64,000 nucleotides of DNA from NCBI RefSeq assembly GCF_000219625.1, contig NC_018215.1, forward strand, positions 124,001 through 188,000. Direction: 5' to 3'. Position numbers and translations under genes: made by a program. The notes under the pieces were generated by a model. That model saw only the letters and a program-made list of their open reading frames with translations. It did no database searches and had not been told where the DNA came from. This stretch comes from Zymoseptoria tritici IPO323. Lineage: Eukaryota > Ascomycota > Dothideomycetes > Mycosphaerellales > Mycosphaerellaceae. Below are positions 34,390-47,490 of the stretch, piece after piece (within the stretch, counting starts at the first letter, position 1; each line of letters opens with the position of its first letter).

Positions 34390-36582
34390 GCGACCATCTC
34401 CTGGCAGGATGGTCCTCAACGATCAGGACTCGGCGTTCCTGGACCATCAGATCGTACATGATCTCTGAACCCATCCGCCACGAACGCAACTCGACCGCCG
34501 CTGCTCTCCTCTGCGTCCTCTATTATTTGCCACTTCCGACAACGATCGTTCCTTGCTGCTTTCCCCACGAATCATGATGCAATTCAACAATACCCACCAA
34601 ATCTTCCAATCCAACAACCGCCCACCGAATACAACAATCAACCCACCAAGATGTCCAGCAAAGCTTCTCCATAATCACCACCATCCCGATATCGCCTGAG
34701 CCTTCCACGGTCTGCACGTCCCGCAGATCCAACGACCGGACGATGCGACCAACTCTTGCAAGGAGTGGGAGGAGAGATGCAGAAGGCTTTGCTTCCGAAT
34801 GCTTGTGCACTGCCTTTACACCGCTCGAGAACTGCATAGTACTTTGAACCCAAAAATATACAAGAGCCGATAATATACATTTGGATGCGGCATGGAGTAG
34901 AATAGACGGACGCTGCTGTTGCAGTGCCACCCAAAAGTTTTATAGCAATAAAAGTTCTTTGTCTTTTCGAAATGCTTCTGTTCTTCTACACGCTTCTCGC
35001 TAGTATATCGCCGAACCTGAAATGCTAGAAATTGCCTAATCTGGACGTAAAGACATCGTGCATGTGGATCCTATTGCGAGCCTTGTTTGCTTTATTCTTC
35101 TATCGTCAATGGTCTTCCGGTGTGCACGATCTTGCACTGTGCTAATTGTATCAACATGCTTCGCTGCCATAGAGGATATCTACTAAAGCCTGTCCCGTTT
35201 TTAAGCAGCATGATGGCTCAATTTATGGACTGGTCACTTCTGGCAGCTTTTCCTAGCATCTATGTACGGTGTAATCTGATCAGCGCCAACCAATCATATG
35301 AAAGCATGTCCGTTGTGGTCTAGGTAATTAGCGCCCTTCTGCACCGGTCTTTGCCAATTGCTAACATTCCTCAGTGGCTAGGATTTCTCGCTCTCACGGT
35401 GCTTGCACTCAAATTCCGAGGAGGCCGGGTTCGTCTTGTCCAGAAACACTCCTTCTCGTTGATCAGCTGCTAATGTTATCATTAGGGTTCAATTCCCCGC
35501 AACGGAAATACATTCCAGAATTTTTGGCCTTGTTTTGGTCTATAAGCTTGGCTTTCCTAGCTGGGTGGTCGTCATTATTTTGCCAGCCTTGCCGAAGCTA
35601 CAACAACATGTCGGATTCAACGGGACGCTTCAAACAGCTCTGTTGCAGACAAAGTACAGAGCATCGCACGTCGAAGTCGAAGTAGTCGAGGTCCTACTTG
35701 TCTTGATGAATTTCTTTCAGGTGGTCAGCGTCCGTAGTGGCTTCCAGTTGTTTATCCAACTCGTATCGCCTCTTGCTCGTGGACGTGCGGTATTGCCGGG
35801 TCGGAAACATGATGCCACTCGCGTGATTCGAATATTTAAGGCAAGGAGACTTCGAGGTGAGGTCGTGGTCGAGTCTGGAATGCGAAAGGGCACGGACGTC
35901 CCCTTACTCTCTCCCGACCTCACCTCCTGAGACGTCACCTCTCGACACCTGTCCTCACACAGGATCAAGCATTGTGCGCACCTTCTGGGCCGTGCCGGCA
36001 CAAAGGTCGACTGCTGGATCATCGCCAAGAGAGCAGCCGTTCCAAGACCACACAGTCCCTGCGGTACTATGTTATGCGCCGCAAACAGCAACAGACAACG
36101 ACCATTGCCTTTGGCCCGAAATGCCTAACGACGAGAGCCAACGGAATACTGCATCGAGAGTAGTCGACATGAGCGGAATGCGATGACTGTGCTCAACATA
36201 GATCTTGTGGACCTTCCGATGACTGTGAACCTGTATTGAGAGGACATGGCACTGACAGTCGTTGCAGTCCCTGGAGCATGACACGCCCATGCCAGGACTT
36301 GCGTACAACTTCTCGTCTTGATCTGTGGTCTCGAACAAGCGTGCCTTTAAAGAGAGCTCGTCTCCCATCGTCGATATGGCGACTTGACGACAGGTGATTA
36401 CCGAGGATGGATTGACGAGCAGCAGAAATTGCCGGTGGCATGTTGCAGAAAGAGCTACAATACCTGGTGAGGCACCTTTTTCGCTGTCCAGGCCTGCGAG
36501 CATTTCCATTTTCCTGGCCTACCCTCTGTAGTGTCTCGTCAGGCAACGGATGCGGTATGCCCTCTGCCGCCATTCCCAAGCC
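34390..36582. other. Intergenic stretch, no supported gene
   Basis: There is no RIP signature. Open frames up to about 145 codons overlap on both strands without recognisable domains. A 12 bp inverted repeat (GAGGTGAGGTCG at 35854-35865, CGACCTCACCTC at 35915-35926) could form a stem with a 49-base loop. Confidence 0.4.
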
Positions 36583-37591
36583 TCATGGGTTCAATTCCCG
36601 CCAGTATTCCAGAGCCAGCACCTGGTCCATCGTGAGCCGGGCTTTGGGATCGAGGTTGGTCATCCCCGAAAGCAACTCCATCGCCGAATCGCCCAGCTCC
36701 TGTCCCCAGAGACGGAATCGAAGTATTGGCCGCTCCTTCACTTCTGCTTCGGCCATTTCGGAGGCGCTCCGTAGTGCGGTCCTCCAATTTTCATCCCTGA
36801 TCTGCTGGTACAAACTTTCCGGAACTGGACCGAAGTAGCAGAAATGCTTGGTGATGATTTCTTGCTCTGGTGTGATTCCTGCCTTCACGAGATCCTGGTA
36901 ATTCCTGAGGACGAGGAGCTCTCCTGCTCCCAAGGTGTAGATGTACTGTGACTCGTGATCAGACGACGGTGGTTGCTTTGCAAGTCTGGATGCCCTTACC
37001 ACTAGTCCCAATGAATAGACGTCCGAAGCCCTGGTAGAAATGCCCGTTTGAGCCTCAGGACTGCGCCACATGGCATTGCCCACAGCGTGCGGCGTTAGGC
37101 GAGTCTCGCCTTCTTTGAGCTTACAGGCGATGTCAAAGTCACCTAATGCGACGTTGGTGACTGTTTTGTTGCCCTCGCTATCACTCTCCCAATCAACCAA
37201 GACATTGTCTGGCTTGATATCTTCCGCAGACCGTGTCAGCTCTGACAGTGATTGAAGTGTGCGTGCAGTACATACCGGCATGAATCCAGTCTTGTGCGTG
37301 AAGTTCCTGAACTGCCTCTGCAACACGTCGCATGATTCTTACTCGCTCATCTGGTGGAAAGGCGGGATCATTTTGGAGGAGCGCGAGCAATGTATCTCGA
37401 AAGTAAGGATAGACGAGGATGCACTCTTTGCTGTTGGAGTCCACGTGCATGCGGAGCGATGGAGATGCTGGTAAGTCATGTGCCATGCGTTGCGACAGAT
37501 CAAAGAAGGGCTTCAATACTCGTTTGTAGACGAAGCTTTTGCCATGAGATCTGAACCAGCCAGTTAGGGAGCTCCAGAGTGGCCATTCGGT
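36583..37591 (-). pseudogene. Protein kinase, N-terminally truncated
   Basis: Two exons on the minus strand (37591-37276 and 37220-36583) are joined over a 55 bp intron (GTATGT donor, GCTGAC branch). The frame gives a partial N-lobe (SFVYKRVLKPFF, where Lys may be the ATP-binding lysine), an alphaE-like VAEAVQELHAQDWIH, the catalytic loop HADIKPDNVL, GDFDIA in place of DFG, WRSPEAQTG in place of APE, SDVYSLGLVV, and a normal C-lobe end. No glycine loop and no in-frame ATG are present, and an in-frame TGA lies just upstream. Undamaged sequence ends about 30 bp further, at the repeat block, so the 5' end was probably lost to the transposon cluster. It may be a pseudogene. Confidence 0.65.
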
Positions 37592-37620
37592 TCAAAGTCG
37601 GGAAACACTTTAGCGTAAAA

Positions 37621-40600
37621 ACAGAATTTCAAAATCTCCGTTATAGACTACCTTAGAAGGCCTACGAGCACGAATACACCGCGAACACTACTAAGGACGA
37701 CTCGTCAAATTTCTTAAAAATCTTCCGCGCGGATTTAGTAGAATTCTTAGTATATTTTTACTTTACTTTATCGCTATTAGCTAATGTCGTCCTACCGTCG
37801 CTATCCGTTCGTATTATATCCGTAGCCTATTCGTAAGTAATATTTAGGTTAGTACTCTTATTATTAGATGCCCTTATTATAATACGGCGGTTTCCTTACT
37901 ATTATCGTTACTTTTTAGTATATTAGCTCTTAAAACAAATACCGCGCGCGCTCGGAAACCTCTCTCGAATAATATTACTACCGCTATTACTATTACCGAC
38001 CGTTCTAGTATTGCTCTATCGTCTTCGTCTATATCTACCGTATCTTTATTACTCGCCGCGCGCTACGCGCCTACCTTTCCTACTATCGACCTTATTACCG
38101 CTATACGAGATATCGACTAAGGCGTAGGTTTAGACGATTTTAAATAGGTAAGGAGCGCTTCTAGGCGGTTTATAGAGCGTTCGTAGTACTAATTCGGCTT
38201 ATAGCCTCTTATGTCCGTAGGCTAAAGGTATCGGTAACGCGGTTTAGTAGTCGTACTCGGATAAGAAGTAGAAGGCTTAGGAAGTAGAGGTACTAGCTAT
38301 TAAGAATAGTCCGACCTCGAAGCGTCTAGTAATTAATACTCTATATATTCGCTATCTAGTCGTAAAGCGTTCGTAATACTAATATATATATATAGTACTA
38401 ATCTCCGCCGCCTTAACTACGCTCGACGCTTAATAGAAGGTAACGAAGGTCGCATTACGCCGTCCCCTTACCCGCCGTAAGTTAGAGCTTCTTCTCCTCC
38501 TTTATAGTCTATTACTAACTTAATAAAGCTACGTAAAGATTAAGAGCGCTTATATAGTAGAGTTATAGGGTATAGGCTTATACGCTTACTACCGTTTTAG
38601 TAAGTTCTCGGTACGTTCTTAGCCTATTTATAGCTACGTCCGTACTCTAGACTAACTTTTTATAGTACTACTATACTACCTTCGAGTATAATAACGAGGA
38701 GGAAGATATCTCGAGCTTATACGACGCTATACGTAACTTAGAGGCGAGAGTTAAGAGCTTAGAGAATAGCCGTAGTAGGTTCGCTACTACGTTCGCGAAG
38801 TTCTAGGCTATCGAGGTACGCTATTAGTTCCTCCTATACTAGAAGTAGCTTAAGTACTTAATAAGGACGACTAAGATATATATAGCGGATATAGCGAATA
38901 TATAGTATAAGCTAAACCCGGAGGAGGGCTACCTAAGTATTCTAGATGTCGTCGCCGACGATCTTAAGGCTAGCTTATAGGGAATTAAGGCTACGTACGC
39001 TACTAAGGAAGCTACTAAGGTAGCTACTAATATAGCTATTCTAGGGGGTATAGTAGTATCTATAGATTTATAGATACGTTCGGAGCTCGTTTAAAGGAGG
39101 CATTCGCGACGCCTAAGGTCGTTAGGTAGTATAAAGTAGGCTAACGGTTAAGTTATAGTAATTCGATTAATTCTACGCTCTTAAATTAGCTATAGAGGTG
39201 TTTATTCGCTATTCGGAGTCTGTCCGTAGAGGGTTCGTAAATACTATATCTCCGTTTAGGGTTACGAATTAGGGTTATAGGTCTCTTATATATATAATAT
39301 CTACTATTTAAGGGTATTATAACGGCACTTATTAAATATAATCTATATATTTAATATACTTAGACTAGCTAGAGAGGCGTTTAGCTATTATTCGGGGCTC
39401 GTTCGTAGTACTATTCGTATATATAATATCTTATAGTTTATAGTTAGCTAACTTCTATATATCTCGTAACTTATAATCGACCTTCTATATATCTACTACC
39501 CTTTACTTATCCTTCCGATTATACTATATAGCCCTATAGTTATTTAGTACCGGTCCGTAACCTACTAATACTTACTTGTCCCCCTAATCGATTAGTAGTT
39601 ATTAGTTATTCGATATAGTATAATAGTTAGCCTATAGGTTATTCGGTATAGCTTATTTATATATTTACCGTCGGCTAATGTTTGCTAGGCTTAATAACTC
39701 CGTACTACTACTATCCTTTTCTTATATATATACCGGCTAACCTCCCTATCCTTTATTCCTTTTTCTCTTATACCGTATCTAATATACTAATCTTCTTATA
39801 TCTTAACTAATAAAATAATCCTTATATAGCTCCTTTACTAAATTATTAACACCCTTTATACTATCGCTAATATATAGGCTCCTTCGTAGCCCTACCTTAT
39901 CCCCTCGGCCGATCCTCGCTATAGTACCTCTATCCGTCGCGGTAACGGTTAGTATTTATAAATACTATATCTCGGCCGTAATAGCTATACCGACTTCTAC
40001 TATACTTAACGCCTTAATGCCGAAGGTAGCATCGAGGGATATATCCTCTTCGACCTTTAAGATCTAGGTACTAGCTTTAGGGTCGGGGTAGCGTAGTTCT
40101 AGTAACTTAGCTAGGGAGGTAAGTATTATCCGCTAGACGAGGTTAAGCTAGAGCTTAAAGACTAATACTACGAGAACGGCAACTATACTATTTAGAAGGA
40201 TATTAATAGGCTAGAGCGTTACTATACGTAGCTCGGACTTTAGCTATAGCTAGCTAACGTAGCGTTAGTACTAGCTATTAGCCTACCGTAGGATAATAGT
40301 ATATCGACGTAGGCAAACTAGATTACGTCGAAGAGAGATAGTTAATCGAAGGGGCGGTTCGGAGGGAGGTTCGGAGGGAGGTTCGGAGGGAGGTTCGGAG
40401 GGAGTAGTAGTAATAAGCTTTAATTTAGGGGTTATATATCGTCTACGAGTACGGAGGGAATAATTATAACGAGCTTTAATTAAGAGACCGTCTATCGTCT
40501 AGTAGACTACTAGTTCTTTATTAAATAGTATACGTATATTGTCGGTAGTTACCTTTATAGCTACGCCGAAAGCCTTAAGCTTCTTAGCTATGTCTACGTA

Positions 40601-42320
40601 GAACTAGAGTACTTCTTCCTTATCGAAGTTTACTACGTAGGTACGAATTTTATTAATACTACTAAAGGTGTTACCGTTATATTAGATAGGGGTAATTAGT
40701 ACGCCTTATAGTATAAGCGCGAGCGCCTATAAAGTCGAGTCGGCTATCGAGGCCGGTTATAAAGAGGGTAGTAAACGAGGATGTTAATAAGGGGGTTATA
40801 GTCGTAAAAAGTAACTCGAGAAAATGTATAAGAACTACTAGTAGGAGAAAATAAGGCTAGCCGGCTACTCCCGATTAAGGCGGAAAGTAGTAGTTAGTAT
40901 ATACCCGCTATAAGTATCGATGTTAAGTACGAACGGTTGCGCTTTAGTACGCATATTAAAGAGCGCGGTTAGTTTAATAGTTCGCTATTTCTAGATAATC
41001 GCGCCGGTATTAGTTACTACCTTAATACGGCTATTTTCCCTTAATTACCCCTAGGGGTAGCCCGGAGTAATACCGGGGCGGGGTAGCGGGGACGGCGGTA
41101 GTAGCCGCGATATAACAATACTAGTCGTAGCGATAGTTGTTAGTAAATTCTAGATGTTTATAAACCTTCTATTAGAGGCAAATCGCTTCTAATTATTAGA
41201 AACTACTTATAATTATTCCGGAAGCGTAGCTAAGCCCCTAAAAAGCTTTACTACTTACTGTTCTTTCTCTTCTTCTTCTTTACTACGCATCGCAGTTAAT
41301 AGTAGTGTTCTAGTAGCGATAATTCCGCTTATTAAACTACTCTACTCGGTCGAGAACCTATAGGCGTAGACCGGACCGCCTCCCGGCCTCTCGGAGTAGG
41401 AAGAAGCGCGCGGTGCTACCTAGTATTAGTAGTGCGAGTTTACTACTATATACGACGGACGGCTTTAGGAGTTCTTTAACGTAAGTATTTACGGTAGTAG
41501 AGAGTAGGCTTATTACTAGCGCGCTAATCGGATACGAATATAGACTAATACCGGTATTGTCTTAACTTACGACGAATTCGAGACATTCTATAAGGTTTAC
41601 TACTAGGCGCTAGCTAGCGAAGAGCCTAATTATAATAACTTAGTAATAGCCGTCGAGGAGGTATATAACCTATCCTTATACCTTAACATACTAGTATCCG
41701 GCGAAGGTAGAGAAGGTATAAGCTTCCGCTACGTATAGAAGAGGTTTAAAGATATCGGAATACGCGATATAGTAGTATAGGCTATTATAGGAATCTAGGA
41801 ATTCGGCACCGTCGGTACTAAATTAGTTAGTATTACCGGGTAGTCTAAGTCTAAGTAGCCGGAAGAAGAAGGCTCCTCGGAGTCTAGCTCGGAGGTAGCT
41901 TAAGTAAAGGTAGTACGGATACCGGTATCGCGAGCTTAGTATAGAGAATAGGCGCCTTTCTTAAATTTAAATATATCCCGGCGTAGAGGCTTCTACGCCT
42001 TAGTCCTATATTTAGTAGTATTAGTAGGTCGGTAGGATAGCGACTAATCGGCTAATTAACTTCTTATACGGAGGTACGCCCTATCTTAGGCTATAATGTT
42101 ATAGATGTTATTTAAGCCGGCATTTATTATAGTCGGGTAAGGGTAGTAGTATAGGCGCCCCTTAAACTTTATTCCTATATTTAGTAGTGCTAGTAGTAGA
42201 TAATTAGCGGCGGGGACGGCGATACTATAGGCGAAAGATCTTACTTTACTACTTTAGGCGATCTATATTAGTGCACTTAGTATAGATATAAATAACGAGG
42301 TCGAGCAAATAACGCCGTAT
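37621..42320. other. RIP-saturated repeat block with unclassified coding relics
   Basis: CA and TG dinucleotides are almost absent. Plus-strand relic frames, interrupted only by TAG/TAA, can be followed at 38650-39110 (coiled-coil-like: AIRNLEARVKSLENSRS), 39990-40430 (ending in an RFGG repeat) and 41560-41910 (LTYDEFETFYKVYY-like, EEVYNLSLYLNIL). I recognise no family. They may belong to one or more transposons whose ends I could not define. Confidence 0.4.
40357..40404 (+). repeat. 12 bp tandem repeat, four copies
   Basis: GTTCGGAGGGAG repeats four times without change, giving an RFGG repeat in the relic frame. It lacks CpA sites, so RIP would leave it intact. Confidence 0.8.
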
Positions 42321-42324
42321 ACTC

Positions 42325-42346
42325 TTCCCCCCCCCCCCACCCCCCC
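42325..42346 (-). other. Polypurine tract of element D
   Basis: The plus strand is a cytosine run broken by one adenine (C12 A C6). On the minus strand this is a G-run next to integrase-end sequence. Confidence 0.55.
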
Positions 42347-45300
42347 TAAAGGCTATTATACGATACCTACGGGGACGGTAGTAGACTATCGTCTTCGTTA
42401 CTTAGATTATGCCCTTCTTTAAGCTCGTCCTCTAGAGGTATAGTAGATCCGACCTCCGGTAGTAGTATATATATAGAATCCTACTTAGGTATAGGGCGGA
42501 GCATTCGGTATAGAAAGGTCGTAGTAAGTACGGTACTAGTAAACTCCTTAATCTTATACGTCGACGTAGCTTCTAGGTATAAGTTTATACGATATAGCCC
42601 CTTCTACCGGAACGATAGCTTTTCCGTAGTTACCTTTCTTTCTCCGCGGCGTATAAGAATAGTAGTACTAAGAGGGATTAGTATATCGTCGGTATTATAG
42701 GTATTATCCTAGTATTCCTTAGTAAGCTCTCGAAGCCGTAGGCTACGAAGGCGGGCTTCCTTAATATCTGTTTCCCTTATAAGGATCTACTCGGTACGTA
42801 GGGCGATAAGATCTTCTTCCGTACGAATGTTGTTCTAAGCCGTAGTATTCTAAGTCTAAAACTTAAGCTCTACCGGAAGGATAATATTAAAGGAATACTA
42901 GAGTTTAGAAGATATATAGCCGGTATTTCTTTAAATAGTAGATCGATTAGCCTATAGCGCGGTATAGAAATACCGGCGCTATCCTTTTATAGTTCCGTTC
43001 GTATACTTAGTAAGAACATCGAGTATATTCGGGTACCCTCGCTCTACTATTCTATTTCCTTAAGGGTAATAGGGCGATACGCGACTAAGTCGTACGTCTA
43101 TTTATACGAGTAGAGTAAGCACCTTACCGAAGTTCTTACGGCTACTATTAAGCCGGATTAATTTTATAACACTATACCTATAAAAGAGCATCTCGTATAT
43201 AAAGCTAGCAATTATAGTAGAGCTAATACCGTTAGTGCTAATAAGGTTACTTTTGTTTATAATACGCGCCTCCGGGAAGCCGCTAACTAGCTCCCTTACT
43301 ATAATAATACTTATAGTTAAGTCGATATTTATAGTATTAATCGCCTAGATCGTACTAGGCTCCGGATTAGGTATATATAGTAGAGCATTCGCGTAGTTAC
43401 CCGTACTACGTAGGTTGTACTACGGGCACCCCTTAATATATCGCGATACGTCCTTATATATACCCTTCTAGAAGTACCTACTAGAGAGCTTATAGAATAC
43501 TACTTCGCGACCGCGGTAACCGGTATCCGGGAAATTATAGTAGTGCAAAAGTATAGTCTTACGCTTATTCTTATTATCGATTACTCGAGCTAGTAGCGCA
43601 TTAATACGCTTTTAGCGGTATAGAATCCTATCGCGAATAAGATACCGCCTTAACTTCTTCTTAAGGGTATAGAACTCCGTTAGATCTACCGAGGGCGGTC
43701 GTAAAAGTATAGCTAGGTAGTATATAATCTTCTAGTAGAATTCGGATAGCTTACCTTCTATAATGTCCTTAATATTAATATTGCCGGTATGCACCTATAC
43801 CTAAAAGAAGTTACGGTTAATTATATTATCCGGGTCTATATTATGTTCCTTATCTACGGTATTAGACGGAGTCTAAGGTTTCCGTAAAAGGCTATTAGCG
43901 GCGCTATACTTTCGGCTAGGTACATACTTAACTATAAAGTCGAAGAGCCGAATCTAAGTAATCTATTAAGCCGTAACTAAAGTCGGAAGGTCGTTCGCCG
44001 GTATATTAAGTTAATAAACTAGCGTATTCGTATCTACTTCTAGTACGAAGTAAACACCGAACATATATACTTTAAGCTTCTTAAGAGCGTAGAGTATACT
44101 ACGACACTCTCGTTTGCTAGCATCGTATTTAGCTTCTTCCTTAGTCTATAAACTACTTTTAAATCGAACCGGATACTTACGGCGATCGTTGCCCTTTACT
44201 ACCTATATTAGTACTACTCCCTAGCTAAGACTAGATATATCTACTACTACGATTATAGCCCCTCCGTTAACGTAATCGATTATAATAAGGGCCGGTGCCG
44301 TAATAAGTACCTCCTTAAGCTAATCTATCGTATACTGTTCGAGCGGCGTCTAGACGAAGATACTACCTAGCTTAGCTACTACGTAGATAGGGCGAGACAG
44401 AATAGCGAAGTCCGGAATCTAGATTCGGAAATATACTATAACTCTAATAAATAAGCGGGCTTTAGTAGTATCTATAGGTAGTCCCTACTCGGTAATCTTA
44501 ATAACCTTAGCGGTGTCCGGGTAGCGACTAGCCGAGTCGTAGACGTAGCTAATAATGTTTATACTAGTCGAGAACTAGAATGTCTTACTTAGATTAATAG
44601 TTAGCCCTACTCTTTCTATGTCCGTAAGAACCCCGTTAAGGTTCTAAATATACTCGAGTACGAATCGACGAATACTAGGTTTAGCCTCTTTATTATTATA
44701 CCGAGACCGAGGGCCTTTAATACTAATATTATCTAGATACGGTCGAGCCGCGTAGAATATATAATCCTTAAGAACTCGGTATATAATTCGCTAAAACTAT
44801 ACTACCGAGTTCGTAGCTCCTATTAGAATGCTAGTCTAGCGGAAGTAGCCGATCGGCGTATTAAATCTAGTTAAGTCTCGGTCTTGTTCGTCTAGTAGGA
44901 TTTAGTCGTAGCTAGAGAAAAGGTTAATTAGTGTTATAACTTAAAGACCTATAAAGTCTATAGAAAATCTATTAGTGTCCGGGGGCATATATACGTCTTT
45001 AAGAGTAACTCGGTTAATTTCTATTGCCGTATTAATAAGCCGGTACTACTTTTGTCCTTTCTCGTTAAGATCCTTTTTACTAACTAAGAACTAAGGATTC
45101 TTATATACTCTATAGTAGGGTTCGAGGGTTCCGCGATCTAGTCGCTTCTTAATTATCTTAGATACTATATCTCGAAGGCTATAAGTAATATAGAAGTCCT
45201 TTAATTGCTAGAGAATATAAGGCATAGTTCGTATTCGTTATAGCGGTACGACCGAGGGTTTAAGGCGGCCGTATTTAGAGAAATCGAAGGAAAGTGTAGC

Positions 45301-46771
45301 CTCCCTATTATATAGGCATTCTATAAAAAGCTTACGCTCTTTATTAAAAAGATCTATCCTAATGTTTAGTATCTTAACTCTCTCCGGTATTAATCTCGTC
45401 CCCCTCTTAAGCTCGGAGAACTTCTAAATTAGATATTTATTATCCTACTAGCGATCCGACTACGGTAAAGATACTTCGAACTTAAGGCTAGCTTCTTTCT
45501 AATTCCCTACCTTATTAGTAACGCTCTTCGTATTATAAACTAAAGCTTCTACTAGCTTAACTTTGTCCGCTTTCCTCTTATATAGTATATAGTAGTCGAC
45601 AGAAAATTCGGAAAACTATAAATTCCTCCCCCCGTATAGTAATCTCTTTCTTTCTTCGTAGTAGCGGAGGTAGTAAGCGGTAGCCGCGAGCTCGAGTAGC
45701 TTATTATATTTATTATCGATATTATTAAGTTCGAATAGAAGGGAGCTAGGGCTTAGCGTCGATGTAAGGTAAGGTTAAACATCGCGATATTAGCTAGTTT
45801 CGGGGATAAGTAAATTCGCCGAGTTTTCTTCTAAAGTTTCCCCGGCCTAACCCTAGGGGTAACCCGAGGCGCTAAGATTTTTAGGAGCGGCTAAACTTTC
45901 GGGATAGCCCGCTTTATTTCGACCTCGTCTACTAAATACGGATTCTCGACTCGAAGTCCTTTTTATACTTAATTCTTCCGGAAATAGGTACTAGATCGCT
46001 CGAAGTAGGACCTCTAACGGACTACTAAGTAGCGAGGAGGTAGTTAGTAGCTTAACTCGGCTTTTCCCGAAGCGCTAGTAGGTATAAGGACTCGGTACGT
46101 TAGACCGTATAGTTAAACTCTAATAAAATTAATTATACGACCGTTTATAGCCGTAATCGTACCCTACTAAGATCTATTATCGTAGTTAGTTAAAGTTAGG
46201 CGGACCCGACGATACTACGGTCGCCTAAGAAGAGTCGGTATATCCGAGTCTATAACTAAGAAGGGAACGTAAACCGTAATACCGTAAACCGATACCCGTA
46301 TACTAGTAGATAGCTAAGGAAAGGTAGAATACTAGAAGCCGTCTTTATTAAGACTTTAATTCCTATACCGATCGGGACGCCGGTACGGCGAGCTACTATA
46401 GTAGACATAATATAAGACTCGGAGCCTTTATTAATTACCGCGGCAGGCTCTTTATAATTAAAATTGCTAATTATAGCCGAGACTCTTAGCGACGGTATAG
46501 TTATATAATCGTAGTTATTAAATATAAACCGGGCTTTAGCTAGATCCTCGTATAGGTCGGAAAGAAGTATTATACCTTCTTCTATAAGGTCGGCTCGAAA
46601 CGCTATTATTATAAATTGTAGTATACCGGAGCGGACTTCTACGGTAAAGCTATCCCTTAGTATCTCTTCGACCTTATTATCCCCTTAAACGGAGTTTAGT
46701 TTTACTACGTTATCGGATAGTAGTAGACCTACCGGCCTACCTCTTAGCTTATCTATAAATACCGGAGTATT

Positions 46772-46807
46772 GTTTGTTTGTTTGTTTTGTTTGTTTGTTT
46801 GTTTGTT
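46772..46807 (-). repeat. (AAAC)n tail of the retroposon
   Basis: GTTT repeated, with one TTTT variant, directly at the target duplication. Confidence 0.85.
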
Positions 46808-47412
46808 CCATTTACGTCCTTTCGGAGTCCAAGACTATGTAGGACGGCTTTGCTATAAAGGCAAAGCAGTAGATCTAGTTACAATTAGATTTTTCGGTAT
46901 TCTTTAACCTTAGGGGAAACCCCGTGCCTAAGGCAGGACCTGCAAGCAGAATCTGCCGAAGGACTTCAAAACAGCAAAACAGCGCAAGACAAAGGAAATC
47001 AAACGAGTGTCGTTGTCTGCAGCCCAAGGCTGCAGAATTTTCGCGCCAAGCTTTTGCAGAATTTTCAGCGGATCCTTCCGCTTCGCACACACGCTGCGAA
47101 TTCGAAAGAGATGCAGCTGTCCAACTCGCTATCTTCTCTTGTCCTCAATATGCCTTTGTGGTATCGTAGTAGCAGTTCTATCTACGACAACGCAGGTTGA
47201 TCGCAGAGTTGTAGATTCCACCGAGTTCCAGCTCTTTGAAGTGCATGTATGCTTCCTTTCGAGGGCGACGAAGTCTCTAGAGAAGGGACATACGATTTCG
47301 ATTCGGATTTCGAGGAGGTGCGCGTATAGGGCAGAGTGGACTACTTCTTTCTTCTTTCGTAGCGTAGAGGGCTATTCGTTCGAATCGTGCTGTTGTTCTG
47401 TTGTAGCTCGTG

Positions 47413-47490
47413 TTTCGAGGCGGATTTCGAGAAGGATTTCGGGCGGATTCGTTTCGAGGCGGATTTCGAGAAGGATTTCGGGCGGATTCG
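47413..47490. repeat. 39 bp tandem repeat, two copies, within the retroposon
   Basis: TTTCGAGGCGGATTTCGAGA... occurs at 47413 and 47452 without change. Related GATTTCGAGGAGG motifs lie at 47306 and 47500. Confidence 0.85.

Noticed and set aside
46772..46807. GTTT run as a simple microsatellite or CRISPR-like repeat
   Set aside because: It abuts a 14 bp target duplication, so it is better explained as the tail of the retroposon; no spacer-repeat pattern exists.
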